Assembly: GCA_021792755.1 (NCBI GenBank) | Contig: JAJYUA010000005.1 | Coordinates: 62,001-126,000, forward strand | Source: Pseudomonadota bacterium | Lineage (GTDB): Bacteria; Pseudomonadota; Gammaproteobacteria; Steroidobacterales; Steroidobacteraceae | Direction: 5' to 3' | DNA length: 64,000 nucleotides | Part shown: piece by piece, positions 9,460 to 17,664 of the stretch | How positions within the stretch are numbered: position 1 is the stretch's first letter | Layout: every line of letters begins with the position of its first letter | Notes under the pieces: model-generated | What the model was told of the DNA's origin: nothing | What the model saw: the letters and a program-made list of their open reading frames with translations, nothing else | The model's database searches: none | Translations under genes and position numbers: made by a program

Positions 9460-10680
9460 TCAGCACACATCCTTCAACGCGCTGCCCGGATCGGCCAGAC
9501 GGTCCGGATCGGGGCGCGCGCGCGCCGCGATGAGCCTGCGCGCGGCCATCTGGTCCTTGGGGGTATTGATGCTGTCGAGGGCGATCAGCTCGCCGGCGCG
9601 CAGATAGCAGGCGCTGAAGGCGCGCGAGGCCGGATCGCCCCGCAGCACGAGCGAGTCATACCCCTGGCCGATGCCGACGATGACGAGCTTCAGGTCGTAC
9701 TGGTCCGACCAGAACCAGGGCACCTTGTCGTGCGCCGTGGTCATCCCGAGCAGATTGAGCGCCGCGCTCGTGCCCTGCTCGAAGGCGTTGTCGACCGACT
9801 CCAGGCGCAGCCGCCGCCCGTAATGCGGGCTCGGATGGTTGGCGCAGTCCCCCGCGGCATAGATCGCCGGATCCGACGTGCGGCAGTACTCATCCACTAC
9901 CACGCCGTTGTCGCAGGCGAGTCCAGCCGCGGCAGCCAGCTCCGCGACCGGCAGCACGCCCACGCCGATGAGCACGATATCCGCCGGATGCTCGCCGCCG
10001 TCTTCTGTGAGCACCGCACGAACCCGGCCATCGTTTCGCGCGGCGAGCGCGCGAACCCGGATGTTGCGGAGAATGGATACGCCGTGACGGGCATGCTCGG
10101 CTTCGTAAAGCGCCGAGACCGCCGGGCAGGTCACGCGGCCCATGACCCGATCGGCCATCTCCAGCACCGTGACCGTCACGCCCAGGTGCCGAGCGGTGGC
10201 CGCGACCTCCAGGCCGACGTAGCCCCCACCCACGATGACCAGGCGCGCACCGGCCGACAGACCGGCGCGGATCCTGTCGGCGTCGGCGAGGGTCCGCAAG
10301 GCATGGACACCCTCCAGATTGGCCCCGGGCACCTCGAGCGGTCTAGGCCGGGCGCCCGTGGCGAGCAGCAGCGCGTCGTAAGCCAGTGTCGAGCCGTCAT
10401 CGAGGCGTACGCGCTGCTCGCGCCTGGAAATCTCCTCGACACGCCGGCCCGAGCGCACCTCGACCGAGTGCTGGCCGTAGAACTGTTGCGGTCGCAACAG
10501 CAAGCGCTCGCGCCCCGCCTCCCCGGCCAAGTACTTCTTCGAGAGCGGCGGACGCTGATACGGCAGCCATGGCTCATCCCCGACCACGGTGAGACTGCCC
10601 GTGAAGCCTCTGCGGCGCAGCGTGTCGATGGCCTGGACGGCGGCCTGGCCCGCGCCGACGATTACGATGTTCTCGAGCAT
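9460..10680 (-). CDS. FAD-dependent ferredoxin reductase-like oxidoreductase
   Basis: A 406-residue two-dinucleotide-fold flavoprotein. GAGQAAVQA at residues 9-17 is the FAD site, PPLSKKYL is typical of the putidaredoxin / rhodocoxin reductase group, LATGARPRPL follows, GGGYVG at 151-156 is the NAD(P)H site, and YAAGDCANHP with RLESVDNAFEQG closes the FAD fold. Such enzymes pass electrons from NAD(P)H to a [2Fe-2S] ferredoxin serving a P450 or dioxygenase. No ferredoxin, P450 or ring-hydroxylating oxygenase is nearby, so the partner is unknown. It runs into cobU with one base between stop and start, which may reflect transcription rather than shared function. Confidence 0.88.
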   Translation of the reverse strand: MLENIVIVGAGQAAVQAIDTLRRRGFTGSLTVVGDEPWLPYQRPPLSKKYLAGEAGRERLLLRPQQFYGQHSVEVRSGRRVEEISRREQRVRLDDGSTLAYDALLLATGARPRPLEVPGANLEGVHALRTLADADRIRAGLSAGARLVIVGGGYVGLEVAATARHLGVTVTVLEMADRVMGRVTCPAVSALYEAEHARHGVSILRNIRVRALAARNDGRVRAVLTEDGGEHPADIVLIGVGVLPVAELAAAAGLACDNGVVVDEYCRTSDPAIYAAGDCANHPSPHYGRRLRLESVDNAFEQGTSAALNLLGMTTAHDKVPWFWSDQYDLKLVIVGIGQGYDSLVLRGDPASRAFSACYLRAGELIALDSINTPKDQMAARRLIAARARPDPDRLADPGSALKDVC

Positions 10681-10776
10681 CTGCCGAGCTTACAGGACGG
10701 GCCCGCCCGGCCGCACCACCGGGGAGCGAATCCCGGGAACAGACGCGCCATAATGGTGCGCGCGTGTGCCGGCCAA

Positions 10777-11287
<511 letters not shown>

Positions 11288-11291
11288 CTCG

Positions 11292-11340
11292 CCGGCGGCA
11301 GCCGCTTGCGGCGGTTGCCGCAGCCGGCCCGCCGGTTTTG
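11292..11340 (+). terminator. Candidate Rho-independent terminator after glnK
   Basis: Arms CCGGCGG (11292-11298) and CCGCCGG (11329-11335) pair perfectly, enclose an inner GCCGC/GCGGC hairpin, and are followed by TTTTG. It begins 5 bases after the glnK stop. The short T run makes it a moderate call. Confidence 0.55.
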
Positions 11341-11536
11341 TCGGACAATCGATCATGCCTCACCGCGTGCGCCGGCCGGGTGCGCGGCGCACGCGCGCTT
11401 GCGGCAGCCCAGCCGGCTGGCTCATCCGGACCCGCGAGTCCGAAGCGAATCCCGATCGTTTCCCCGCGGCACGCTCACGCTCGTCCTGGCGGATCCGCGG
11501 GGCCCCGGCCGGGCGGCGGGTTCCCCGCTCGGTGCT

Positions 11537-12037
11537 CTATCGCACCACGCGCATTGGGCGCGCATTGCGGCCCATGCCGAGCGCGCCGCTGCGCACCACC
11601 TCGAGAAGCTCCGCGCTCCGGGCGAGATCGACCGTGAAGGTATTGATCTCCGCCTCGCTCGCGGTCAGCTCGACGATGAACCCGTCCGCGGCCGGATCGA
11701 GCACCCGGCCGCCGGTGCGCACGACGTAGCCGCGGACTGCGTCCGTCTGTTCGGGCCGGACCTTGAGCTTGAGTAAGACCAGCTCGCGCTCGAGATGCTC
11801 TCCCGTGGTCATGTCCTCGACCTTGACCACGTCTACCAGCTTGTTCAGCTGATTGACGATCTGAGGGATCACCGCATCCGACCCCTTGGTGACCAAAGTC
11901 AATCGGGAGACGGTCGGGTCGTCCGTGGGCGCCACCGAGAGCGACTCGATGTTGTAGCCGCGGGTGGAAAACATTCCCGCGACTCGGCTCAGGGCGCCGG
12001 CTTCGTTCTGCAGCAGAATGGCGATGATGTGACGCAT
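11537..12037 (-). CDS. ilvH: Acetolactate synthase small (regulatory) subunit IlvH/IlvN
   Basis: Regulatory subunit of acetohydroxyacid synthase; it confers valine feedback and stimulates the large subunit. The 166 residues open MRHIIAILLQNEAGALSRVAGMF, an ACT domain with the glycine-rich GYNIESLSVAPT turn, followed by the second ferredoxin-like domain ending TVDLARSAELLEVVRSGALG. The ATG at 12037 matches the family start; the open frame continues 32 codons upstream without family resemblance. In most bacteria this gene directly follows ilvB/ilvI on the same strand. Here it is divergent from the large-subunit gene across a shared 259-bp region. Confidence 0.96.
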   Translation of the reverse strand: MRHIIAILLQNEAGALSRVAGMFSTRGYNIESLSVAPTDDPTVSRLTLVTKGSDAVIPQIVNQLNKLVDVVKVEDMTTGEHLERELVLLKLKVRPEQTDAVRGYVVRTGGRVLDPAADGFIVELTASEAEINTFTVDLARSAELLEVVRSGALGMGRNARPMRVVR

Positions 12038-12296
12038 GACCCTTTGGGATTTGAAATACTGGCGAAAGCCTGCAGAGAATAAAGGAAAGAGACGCGCGGC
12101 GGCCATCGGTGTAAGGCCGTGGACTCGATTCACCGCCAGTGCCGGCCGCGGACGCCCGCCCGAGAGCCTCGGCCGGCGGCCCCTACAGAGCCTGCGCGTG
12201 AGCGCGCGTTCACGTTGCCCCGGTAATCGCCCACTGCTAGTCTCGGGCCGATCTCCCCGTTCGGATGCTTGCCACCGCTATCATGAGTGCGCCTCC
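12038..12296. promoter_or_regulatory. Divergent ilvH-ilvB control region
   Basis: 259 bp separates the two starts and must hold both promoters. A possible ilvB-side pair is TTGCCC and TAGTCT with an 18-bp spacer about 70-90 bases before the ATG; it is weak. I found no leader peptide rich in Ile/Leu/Val codons, no T-box and no clear terminator/antiterminator pair, so classical ilv attenuation is not supported. Confidence 0.35.
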
Positions 12297-14144
12297 ATGA
12301 CCGACACTGCCCCACAGCCCCGCCGCGAGGGGCATCCGCTCGCCGGCCAAAAAATGTCCGGTGCGCGGATGATCATGCAACTGCTGGCGGACGAAGGGGT
12401 GGAGGCCATCTTCGGCTACAGCGGCGGCGCCATCCTGCCCACCTATGACGCCGTGTTCCTCTACAACGAGGAGCAGTCACGGGTCGGCGGCAGGCAGATC
12501 CCGCTCATCGTGCCGGCCAACGAGCAGGGCGCGGCCTTCATGGCAGCCGGTTTCGCGCGCGCGACGGGCCGTGTGGGGGTCTGCCTCGTCACCTCCGGTC
12601 CCGGCGCCACGAACACTGTCACACCCGTCCGCGACAGCATGGCCGATTCGGTGCCCATCGTGGTCATTTGCGGCCAGGTGGCGCGCGCTTCGATCGGCAC
12701 CGACGCCTTCCAGGAGGCTCCGGTCACCGCCATCATGGGCTCGGTCGCCAAGCACGTCTTTCTCGTGACCGAGCCCCAGCGGCTCGAGGCCACGATGCGC
12801 ACCGCGTTCGAGCTGGCCCGGACCGGCCGTCCGGGGCCGGTGGTGATCGATGTGCCCAAGGACGTCCAGAACTGGGAAGGCATTTTCCAGGGCGGCGGCA
12901 CGCTGCCCATTCCCGGCTACCGCCGTCGCATGAGGGAGCTCGCCGAGCATGTGCTCGATGAACGCGAGGCGGCGCGGTTCTTCGAGATGCTGGGCGAGTC
13001 GCGCCGGCCGCTGATCTACGCCGGTGGAGGCGTCGTCCACGGCGGGGCCGCCACGCAGCTCACCGAGTTCGCCGCCACGTTCGACATCCCCGTGGTGACC
13101 ACGCTCATGGGCATCGGAGCGATCGACACCACCCACCGCCTCTCGATGCGCATGCTCGGCATGCATGGGACGGCTTTCGCCAACTACGCCGTGGACGATT
13201 GCGACTTCCTCATCACTGTCGGTGCCCGGTTCGACGACCGGGTGGCCGGCGTGCCCGCCAAGTTCGCGCGCGGCGCCGAACGGATCGCTCAGTTGGACAT
13301 CGACCGCGCCGAGATCAACAAGGTCAAGCGCGTGCAGTGGAGCCACGTGGGGGTGCTGCCCGAGGCACTGCACACGCTCACCGCATACGGGCGGCGCAGC
13401 GGCTTTCGGCAGGATCTCGGCCAGTGGCACCAGGCGCTCGCCGAGCTCAAGCGCCGCCACGCCATGGGCTACGACCGCGAGAGCCCTCTCATTCAGCCGT
13501 ACTACGTGATCGAGGAAATCAACAAGCTCACCCGCGGCGAAGCGATCATCTCCACCGGCGTCGGCCAGCATCAGATGTGGACGGCCCAGTACTGTGATTT
13601 CCGCCGGCCGCGCCTGTGGCTGACCTCCGGTAGCATGGGCACCATGGGCTTCGGCCTGCCCGCGGCGATCGGCGCACAGCTCGCGCACCCGGGCACACTG
13701 GTGGTGGACATCGACGGGGACTCCAGCATCCGCATGAACCTCGGCGAGCTCGAGACCGTCACCACCTACGACCTGCCGATCAAGATCGTGGTGCTCAACA
13801 ACTTCGGCGACGGCATGGTCAAGCAGTGGCAGAAGCTGTTCTTCAAGGGACGGCTCTCGGCCAGCGATCGCTCGCTGCACAAGAAGGACTTCATCAAGGC
13901 TGCCCAGGCCGACGGCTTCCCGTACGCGGTGCGCCTGGACCGAAAGGAGGACGTGCCGCGGGTGGTGGCGGAATTCCTCGGCTCCCCGGGGCCCGCCTTC
14001 CTCGAGGTGATGATAGACCCCGACGCGGGCGTGTACCCCATGGTCGGGCCGGGCCAGACCTACGAGGAGATGATCACGGGGGATTTCATTGCCTCGCGCA
14101 CCAAGGTGGACATCAAGCCGCCGGGGCCCTCGGAAATGTTCTAG
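12297..14144 (+). CDS. ilvB: Acetolactate synthase large (catalytic) subunit
   Basis: Thiamine-diphosphate enzyme making 2-acetolactate or 2-aceto-2-hydroxybutyrate, the first common step to valine, leucine and isoleucine. The 615 residues contain the ThDP-activating glutamate at Glu76 in IVPANEQGAAFMA, LVTSGPGATNTVTPVRD, GARFDDRVAG, and the ThDP/Mg motif beginning DIDGDSSIRMN and ending VVLNN. The usual GDGS is GDSS here, and the segment after the motif reads FGDGMVKQWQKLFFKGRLSAS; this looks like a subfamily trait rather than damage. Start is ATG at 12297 without a strong Shine-Dalgarno. The glyoxalase gene follows 21 bp later. The small subunit is divergent at 12037. Confidence 0.95.
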   Translation: MTDTAPQPRREGHPLAGQKMSGARMIMQLLADEGVEAIFGYSGGAILPTYDAVFLYNEEQSRVGGRQIPLIVPANEQGAAFMAAGFARATGRVGVCLVTSGPGATNTVTPVRDSMADSVPIVVICGQVARASIGTDAFQEAPVTAIMGSVAKHVFLVTEPQRLEATMRTAFELARTGRPGPVVIDVPKDVQNWEGIFQGGGTLPIPGYRRRMRELAEHVLDEREAARFFEMLGESRRPLIYAGGGVVHGGAATQLTEFAATFDIPVVTTLMGIGAIDTTHRLSMRMLGMHGTAFANYAVDDCDFLITVGARFDDRVAGVPAKFARGAERIAQLDIDRAEINKVKRVQWSHVGVLPEALHTLTAYGRRSGFRQDLGQWHQALAELKRRHAMGYDRESPLIQPYYVIEEINKLTRGEAIISTGVGQHQMWTAQYCDFRRPRLWLTSGSMGTMGFGLPAAIGAQLAHPGTLVVDIDGDSSIRMNLGELETVTTYDLPIKIVVLNNFGDGMVKQWQKLFFKGRLSASDRSLHKKDFIKAAQADGFPYAVRLDRKEDVPRVVAEFLGSPGPAFLEVMIDPDAGVYPMVGPGQTYEEMITGDFIASRTKVDIKPPGPSEMF

Positions 14145-14165
14145 CCCCACCAGGAGGATCTGCCC

Positions 14166-14585
14166 GTGAAATATCTGCATACCATGGTTCGAGTGACCGA
14201 CCTTGCGGCCTCGCTGCGCTTCTACTGCGATGCGCTCGGCCTGAGGGAGCTCTCGCGCAAGGACCATCCCCAGGGCCGCTACACGCTGGTGTTCCTGGCC
14301 GCCCCCGGCGACGATTCGGCGCAGGTGGAGCTCACCTACAACTGGGAGCGGGAAAATTACACGGGAGGACGCAATTTCGGCCATCTCGCCTATGCGGTCG
14401 ATGACCTCTACGCCACCTGCCGGCGCCTGCAAGACCACGGCGTCGTGATCAACCGGCCGCCGCGCGACGGCCACATGGCCTTCGTGCGCTCCCCCGATGC
14501 GATCTCGATCGAGCTGCTGCAGCGGGGCGAGCCTCTGCCGCCGGCCGAGCCGTGGAAATCGATGCCGAACGTCGGCAGCTGGTAG
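14166..14585 (+). CDS. gloA: Lactoylglutathione lyase (glyoxalase I)
   Basis: Isomerises the methylglyoxal-glutathione hemithioacetal to S-lactoylglutathione. It is a 139-residue single-chain VOC protein with metal ligands visible at expected places: His5 ([10 protein letters not shown]), Glu55 (QVELTYNW), His73 ([11 protein letters not shown]) and Glu115 (SIELLQRG). The start codon is GTG, fixed by a perfect AGGAGG ending 8 bases upstream. It probably shares the ilvB transcript. The glyoxalase II gene gloB lies about 14 kb away at 28643, so the full glutathione-dependent detoxification pair is in the window. Confidence 0.93.
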   Translation: MKYLHTMVRVTDLAASLRFYCDALGLRELSRKDHPQGRYTLVFLAAPGDDSAQVELTYNWERENYTGGRNFGHLAYAVDDLYATCRRLQDHGVVINRPPRDGHMAFVRSPDAISIELLQRGEPLPPAEPWKSMPNVGSW

Positions 14586-14616
14586 CCGCCGGCCCCATCC
14601 CCCGGCGCAGCCCGGC

Positions 14617-15078
14617 ATGCCGACCGAGAGCCCCGAAGCGCTGATCGAGCGCTACCTGCACGAGCAGATTCCGCTCTCCGCGGCCATGGGCGTCCGCGTT
14701 GCGCACGCGGCGCCCGACTGTGTCCGCCTCACCGCGCCCCTCGCTGCGAACATCAACCACAACGAGACGGTGTTTGGCGGCAGCGCCGCATCGGTGGCCA
14801 CACTGGCGGCCTGGGCTTTGTTGCACCTTCGGCTCACGGGCGGGGGGCTGCGCGCGCGCGTGGTCATCCAGCACAGCCGCATGGCCTACCAGCGGCCCAT
14901 CCCGGGGGACTTCGAGGCCCGCTGCCACTTCGCCGACGCGGCCGGCTGGGAGCGCTTCCTCACGACGCTCGCCCGCCGCGGCCGGGCCCGCATCACGTTG
15001 ACCGCGGAGCTCCTGTATCGGGAAGAACGAATGAGCGCATTCGAAGGCAAGTTCGTGGCGATCGCCCCTGTTGGTTGA
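14617..15078 (+). CDS. YiiD C-terminal-type hotdog thioesterase
   Basis: A 153-residue protein with the hotdog-fold pattern of the YiiD C-terminal family: PLSAAMGVRVAHAAPDCVRL, then INHNETVFGGSAASVATLAAW with the acidic/Asn region where hotdog thioesterases bind substrate, then VVIQHSRMAYQRPIPGDFEAR. The family is annotated as putative thioesterase; substrate is unknown. Start is ATG at 14617, 31 bp after gloA. Being alone rather than fused to an acetyltransferase domain, as in YiiD itself, is common outside enterics. Confidence 0.8.
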   Translation: MPTESPEALIERYLHEQIPLSAAMGVRVAHAAPDCVRLTAPLAANINHNETVFGGSAASVATLAAWALLHLRLTGGGLRARVVIQHSRMAYQRPIPGDFEARCHFADAAGWERFLTTLARRGRARITLTAELLYREERMSAFEGKFVAIAPVG

Positions 15079-15236
15079 CGGTCTGCCGGCGGCTCCCGGC
15101 GGGTGGTCGGCCCATCGCGTGCGTGCGGGGCTTGCTGTTCACATGGCGGACGGCGCAGAATGCACGCCGTTGGAATCGCCCGATTCCAAGTCCGGTCCGC
15201 ATCAGCCCAGCAACCCGAGCACGGGGGAAACTCGCC

Positions 15237-16421
15237 ATGAGTAACGCCGAGATTCGAGGCCTGTTCGTCTGGCACGAGTTGATGACGACCGACCCGCAGA
15301 GCGCGGCCACGTTCTACACCGGGGTGTTCCGGTGGAGCGTGCAGTCCTCGGGCGTGCCCGGCTACACGCTTTGGATGAGCGGGGAAACCGGGGTAAGCGG
15401 GTTGATGGCCCAGCCCGAGGAGGCCCGCCTGTGCGGCACGCCCCCGAGCTGGCTCGTCTATCTGGGCACGGCTGACGTCGATGCCACAGTGCACGCCGCC
15501 CAACGCCTCGGGGGCAAGGTGCTCAAAGATCCGGCCGATATCCCCTCCATCGGCCGGTTCGCCGTGCTCGCAGACCCTCAGGGCGCGGTGTTCGCGGTCT
15601 TTACCCCCGCCGTGCCGGCACCCGAGGATGCGGCCACCTCTAGGGTGATCTCGCAGTTCTCCTGGCACGAGCTCGCCACCTCGGACCCCCAGGGCGCGCT
15701 CGATTTCTATTCCTCGTTGTTCGGCTGGGGCCAGGGTGCGGGCCATGACATGGGCGGCGGCAACGTCTACCACATCATCGAGCGCGAAGACGCGAAGATC
15801 GGGGGCATCTACCGGCTGCAGGATCCTTCCCGGCCGCCGCATTGGCTGGCCTATGTGAAAGTCGACGACCTCGACGGCACGGTGGCCGCCGCTCGGGCCG
15901 CAGGCGGCCAGATCGTCCACGAGCCGCACGAGGTGCCCGGCGGCGATCGGGTCGCCCGGATCCTCGATCCGCAGGGAGGCGTCATTGCGGTGCATGAGGT
16001 ACGCCAGGCGATCGGCACGCCGGCGCGCAAGCCCCGGCGGCCGGTCCGCAAGGCTGCCCGCCAGTCCCCGGCCCGCCAGTCCCCGGCCCGCCAGCCTTCG
16101 CAACGGCCCACCGCAAAGCGCCCGTCCGTCCGTGCCGCCGGATCCAGGGCCGCTCCCCGCCGTTCCAAGCCCAAGGTAAAATCCGCCAGCGCCGAGGCTC
16201 CGGCGCGAAAAAGCGCACCCAGGCGCTCGACTGCCCAGGCTCCCGCACGAAAAGGCGGACCCAGGCGCTCGAGCGCCCAGGCCCCCCCGGCGCGAAAAAG
16301 TGCACCCAGGCGCTCGAGCGCCCAGGCCCCGGCGCGAAAAAGCGTCAGACCGAAGCACGCGGTGAGAGCAGGCTCGCTCGGGAAAGCCACCCGTAAGCGC
16401 CAGGCGGCCCGGCGACGCTAG
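15237..16421 (+). CDS. Tandem VOC-domain protein with histone-H1-like basic tail
   Basis: A 394-residue protein in two parts. Residues about 5-125 and 132-258 are two VOC (glyoxalase/bleomycin-resistance fold) modules that resemble each other: each has WHELMTTDPQSA or WHELATSDPQGA, then FYTGVFRW or FYSSLFGW, and ends in LADPQGAVFAVF or ILDPQGGVIAVHE. Residues about 262-394 form a tail almost free of acidic residues and made of Ala, Lys, Arg, Pro and Ser. The tail includes RQSPA repeats and three copies of a 14-residue unit such as ARKSAPRRSTAQAP. Such tails are known from bacterial H1-like and AlgP-like DNA-binding proteins; joined to VOC modules it is unusual. ATG at 15237. No partner gene is evident. 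Confidence 0.82.
   Translation: MSNAEIRGLFVWHELMTTDPQSAATFYTGVFRWSVQSSGVPGYTLWMSGETGVSGLMAQPEEARLCGTPPSWLVYLGTADVDATVHAAQRLGGKVLKDPADIPSIGRFAVLADPQGAVFAVFTPAVPAPEDAATSRVISQFSWHELATSDPQGALDFYSSLFGWGQGAGHDMGGGNVYHIIEREDAKIGGIYRLQDPSRPPHWLAYVKVDDLDGTVAAARAAGGQIVHEPHEVPGGDRVARILDPQGGVIAVHEVRQAIGTPARKPRRPVRKAARQSPARQSPARQPSQRPTAKRPSVRAAGSRAAPRRSKPKVKSASAEAPARKSAPRRSTAQAPARKGGPRRSSAQAPPARKSAPRRSSAQAPARKSVRPKHAVRAGSLGKATRKRQAARRR
16204..16350 (+). repeat. 42-bp tandem repeat encoding the basic tail
   Basis: Three and a half copies of a 42-bp unit start at 16204, 16246, 16291 and 16333. The second carries three extra bases, so the frame is kept. Each begins GCGCGAAAAAG or a close variant and contains ACCCAGGCGCTCGA. 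A shorter 15-bp repeat (CGCCAGTCCCCGGCC) lies just upstream near 16058-16095. Repeats this similar can change copy number by slippage. Confidence 0.85.
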
Positions 16422-16600
16422 CAGGAGGGCTGAGCCCGGGCAGTGCGCCGCGACGTCCGTGCTCCACGGCACACCTGACGCGCGCAAGCCCGGGGGGGGG
16501 GCGGGCGTCACCGGAGACTCGCCCGGCGCCGCAGACCCGCCGGATCGATCACGCCAAAATATGCCGCCATCCCGGGCGGACCGAGGACCCCGAGCGCCGT
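16422..16600. other. Gene-free stretch with a run of ten G
   Basis: 179 bp between the VOC gene and the next small gene, with no convincing reading frame. It contains ten consecutive G at 16492-16501, about 70 bp past the VOC stop. Such a tract may vary in length, but it lies outside any coding sequence I can support. Confidence 0.5.
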
Positions 16601-16928
16601 TCAGGGCGGAGAATGCCCGGGATAAGGGACGAGTACAGAGCGTCCGTCGCTGACGCAGATCTCGCGCAGGCCGCAGTCGAGCACGACGGACGGCCCGATG
16701 GTGAATACGTCATTGCGTGATTCGATGACTTCGTAGACGCCCGGCGCCGGCACCACCTCGCCCGGGTCTGGCCGCGCCGGCAACCAGGGCGCTGAGAGTG
16801 TCCGCAGCCCGCCCGCGAGCGCGGCAGAGGATGCCGCCGCGGGTGAGGTGCGCGGCTTCGGCCGGCACGACCTCGAGCTCGCGGGGCATCGTGGGAGCGC
16901 GCTTGAACCTGACTTCCAAGTTGCGCAT
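16601..16928 (-). pseudogene. Small protein gene apparently broken by one frameshift
   Basis: On the reverse strand ATG at 16928 has a good Shine-Dalgarno (GGAG, 8 bases upstream) and begins MRNLEVRFKRAPTMPRELEV, with coding-like G/C third positions. Past roughly residue 45 that frame degrades to a Gly/Arg-rich end at 16710. The neighbouring frame continues with protein-like sequence, EVVPAPGVYEVIESRNDVF then VVLDCGLREICVSDGRSVL, to a stop at 16601. Joined by one shift near 16780-16800 they give a product of about 108 residues. I do not recognise the family. A sequencing error, a genuine pseudogene or programmed frameshifting cannot be separated here. Confidence 0.45.
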
Positions 16929-17012
16929 GGAGGGAGCTCCTGCGGCCCGGTTTTCGCGGCTTTCACAAATAGCTTAAACCTGACTCGTCTCTGCGGCACA
17001 ATGCGCCAATCC

Positions 17013-17657
17013 ATGGCAAAGCGATCCCAAACTCCTGTACAAACAGCCGCCCCGGCGCGTGTCCGGCGCAGCTATTTCGAGTGCCTGTACGGCCAGTTGC
17101 ACGTCCATCACGCGATCCCCGCCGGAGGCGGTTTCGAAGAAGGCACCCCCCTGCTGGCGCTGCACGCCGCGGCACAGACCGGCCGCATGTTCGGGGGCAT
17201 TCTGGCGGTGCTGGGCGCCGACCGCTCCGCATTCGCGCCCGATCTGCCGGGTTTCGGGCAATCGGACGGACCGTGGGAAGCGCTCACCGTCGCCGATCAT
17301 GCGGCGGCCATCGGGGATTTCCTCGACGCCATGCGTCTGCGGCAGGTGGATGTCCTCGGCTGCGGCCTCGGCGCCCTCGTGGCCGTCGAGCTCGCGGTCT
17401 CGCGGCCCGGTGTGCGGCGGGTCGTGGTGATGCCGCTGCCGCCGGAACCCGCGCAGCGGGATTATCCGCTCAGCGCGCAGATGGCCCGAATCGCTCAGCC
17501 CGCGCTGCTCCTGTATCCCCGGGAAATGCCGCAGGCGCTGCTCACGGCGGCGGGCCAGCTGCCGGCCCGCGCGCGGCGGGAGCTGCCCGGCGACCTGTCG
17601 CTGCTCGAGACCGCTCCCGAGACGGTCGTCGATGCGATCAAAGGCTTCCTCGACTGA
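17013..17657 (+). CDS. Alpha/beta-hydrolase-fold protein lacking the catalytic triad
   Basis: A 214-residue protein that follows the alpha/beta hydrolase pattern without its chemistry. The oxyanion strand reads TPLLALHAAAQTGRMF where HG is expected. The PDLPGFGQSDGP strand is normal. The nucleophile elbow is VLGCGLGALVAV, with glycine where Gly-x-Ser-x-Gly has serine. The acid strand is ALLLYPREMPQ without the usual Asp, and the final region LPGDLSLLETAPETV has no His. The lid between strands is almost absent, shortening the protein by some 50 residues. The frame is intact and codon use is normal, so it seems maintained as a non-enzyme. ATG at 17013 is preferred; ATG at 17001 is possible. It is 7 bp from ilvA. 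Confidence 0.75.
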   Translation: MAKRSQTPVQTAAPARVRRSYFECLYGQLHVHHAIPAGGGFEEGTPLLALHAAAQTGRMFGGILAVLGADRSAFAPDLPGFGQSDGPWEALTVADHAAAIGDFLDAMRLRQVDVLGCGLGALVAVELAVSRPGVRRVVVMPLPPEPAQRDYPLSAQMARIAQPALLLYPREMPQALLTAAGQLPARARRELPGDLSLLETAPETVVDAIKGFLD

Positions 17658-17664
17658 AGCGTTC

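Noticed and set aside
8910-10680. Functional link between the ferredoxin reductase-like protein and cobalamin synthesis
   Set aside because: The genes touch, but this flavoprotein family serves oxygenase electron transfer. Cobalamin reductases are of other families, so adjacency alone is not enough.
12038-12296. Attenuator or T-box controlling ilvB
   Set aside because: No leader peptide with branched-chain codons, no T-box sequence and no terminator/antiterminator pair.
12477-14618. A 713-codon open frame antisense to ilvB, and similar long antisense frames over spoT (61296-63848) and recG (58818-61001)
   Set aside because: High-GC genes with G/C third positions routinely leave antisense frames open. 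Their translations are Arg/His/Gln-rich with no family resemblance, while the opposite strand encodes clear enzymes.
16492-16501. Phase-variable G10 tract
   Set aside because: It lies between genes, about 70 bp past the VOC stop, and does not interrupt or precede a gene closely enough to suggest switching.
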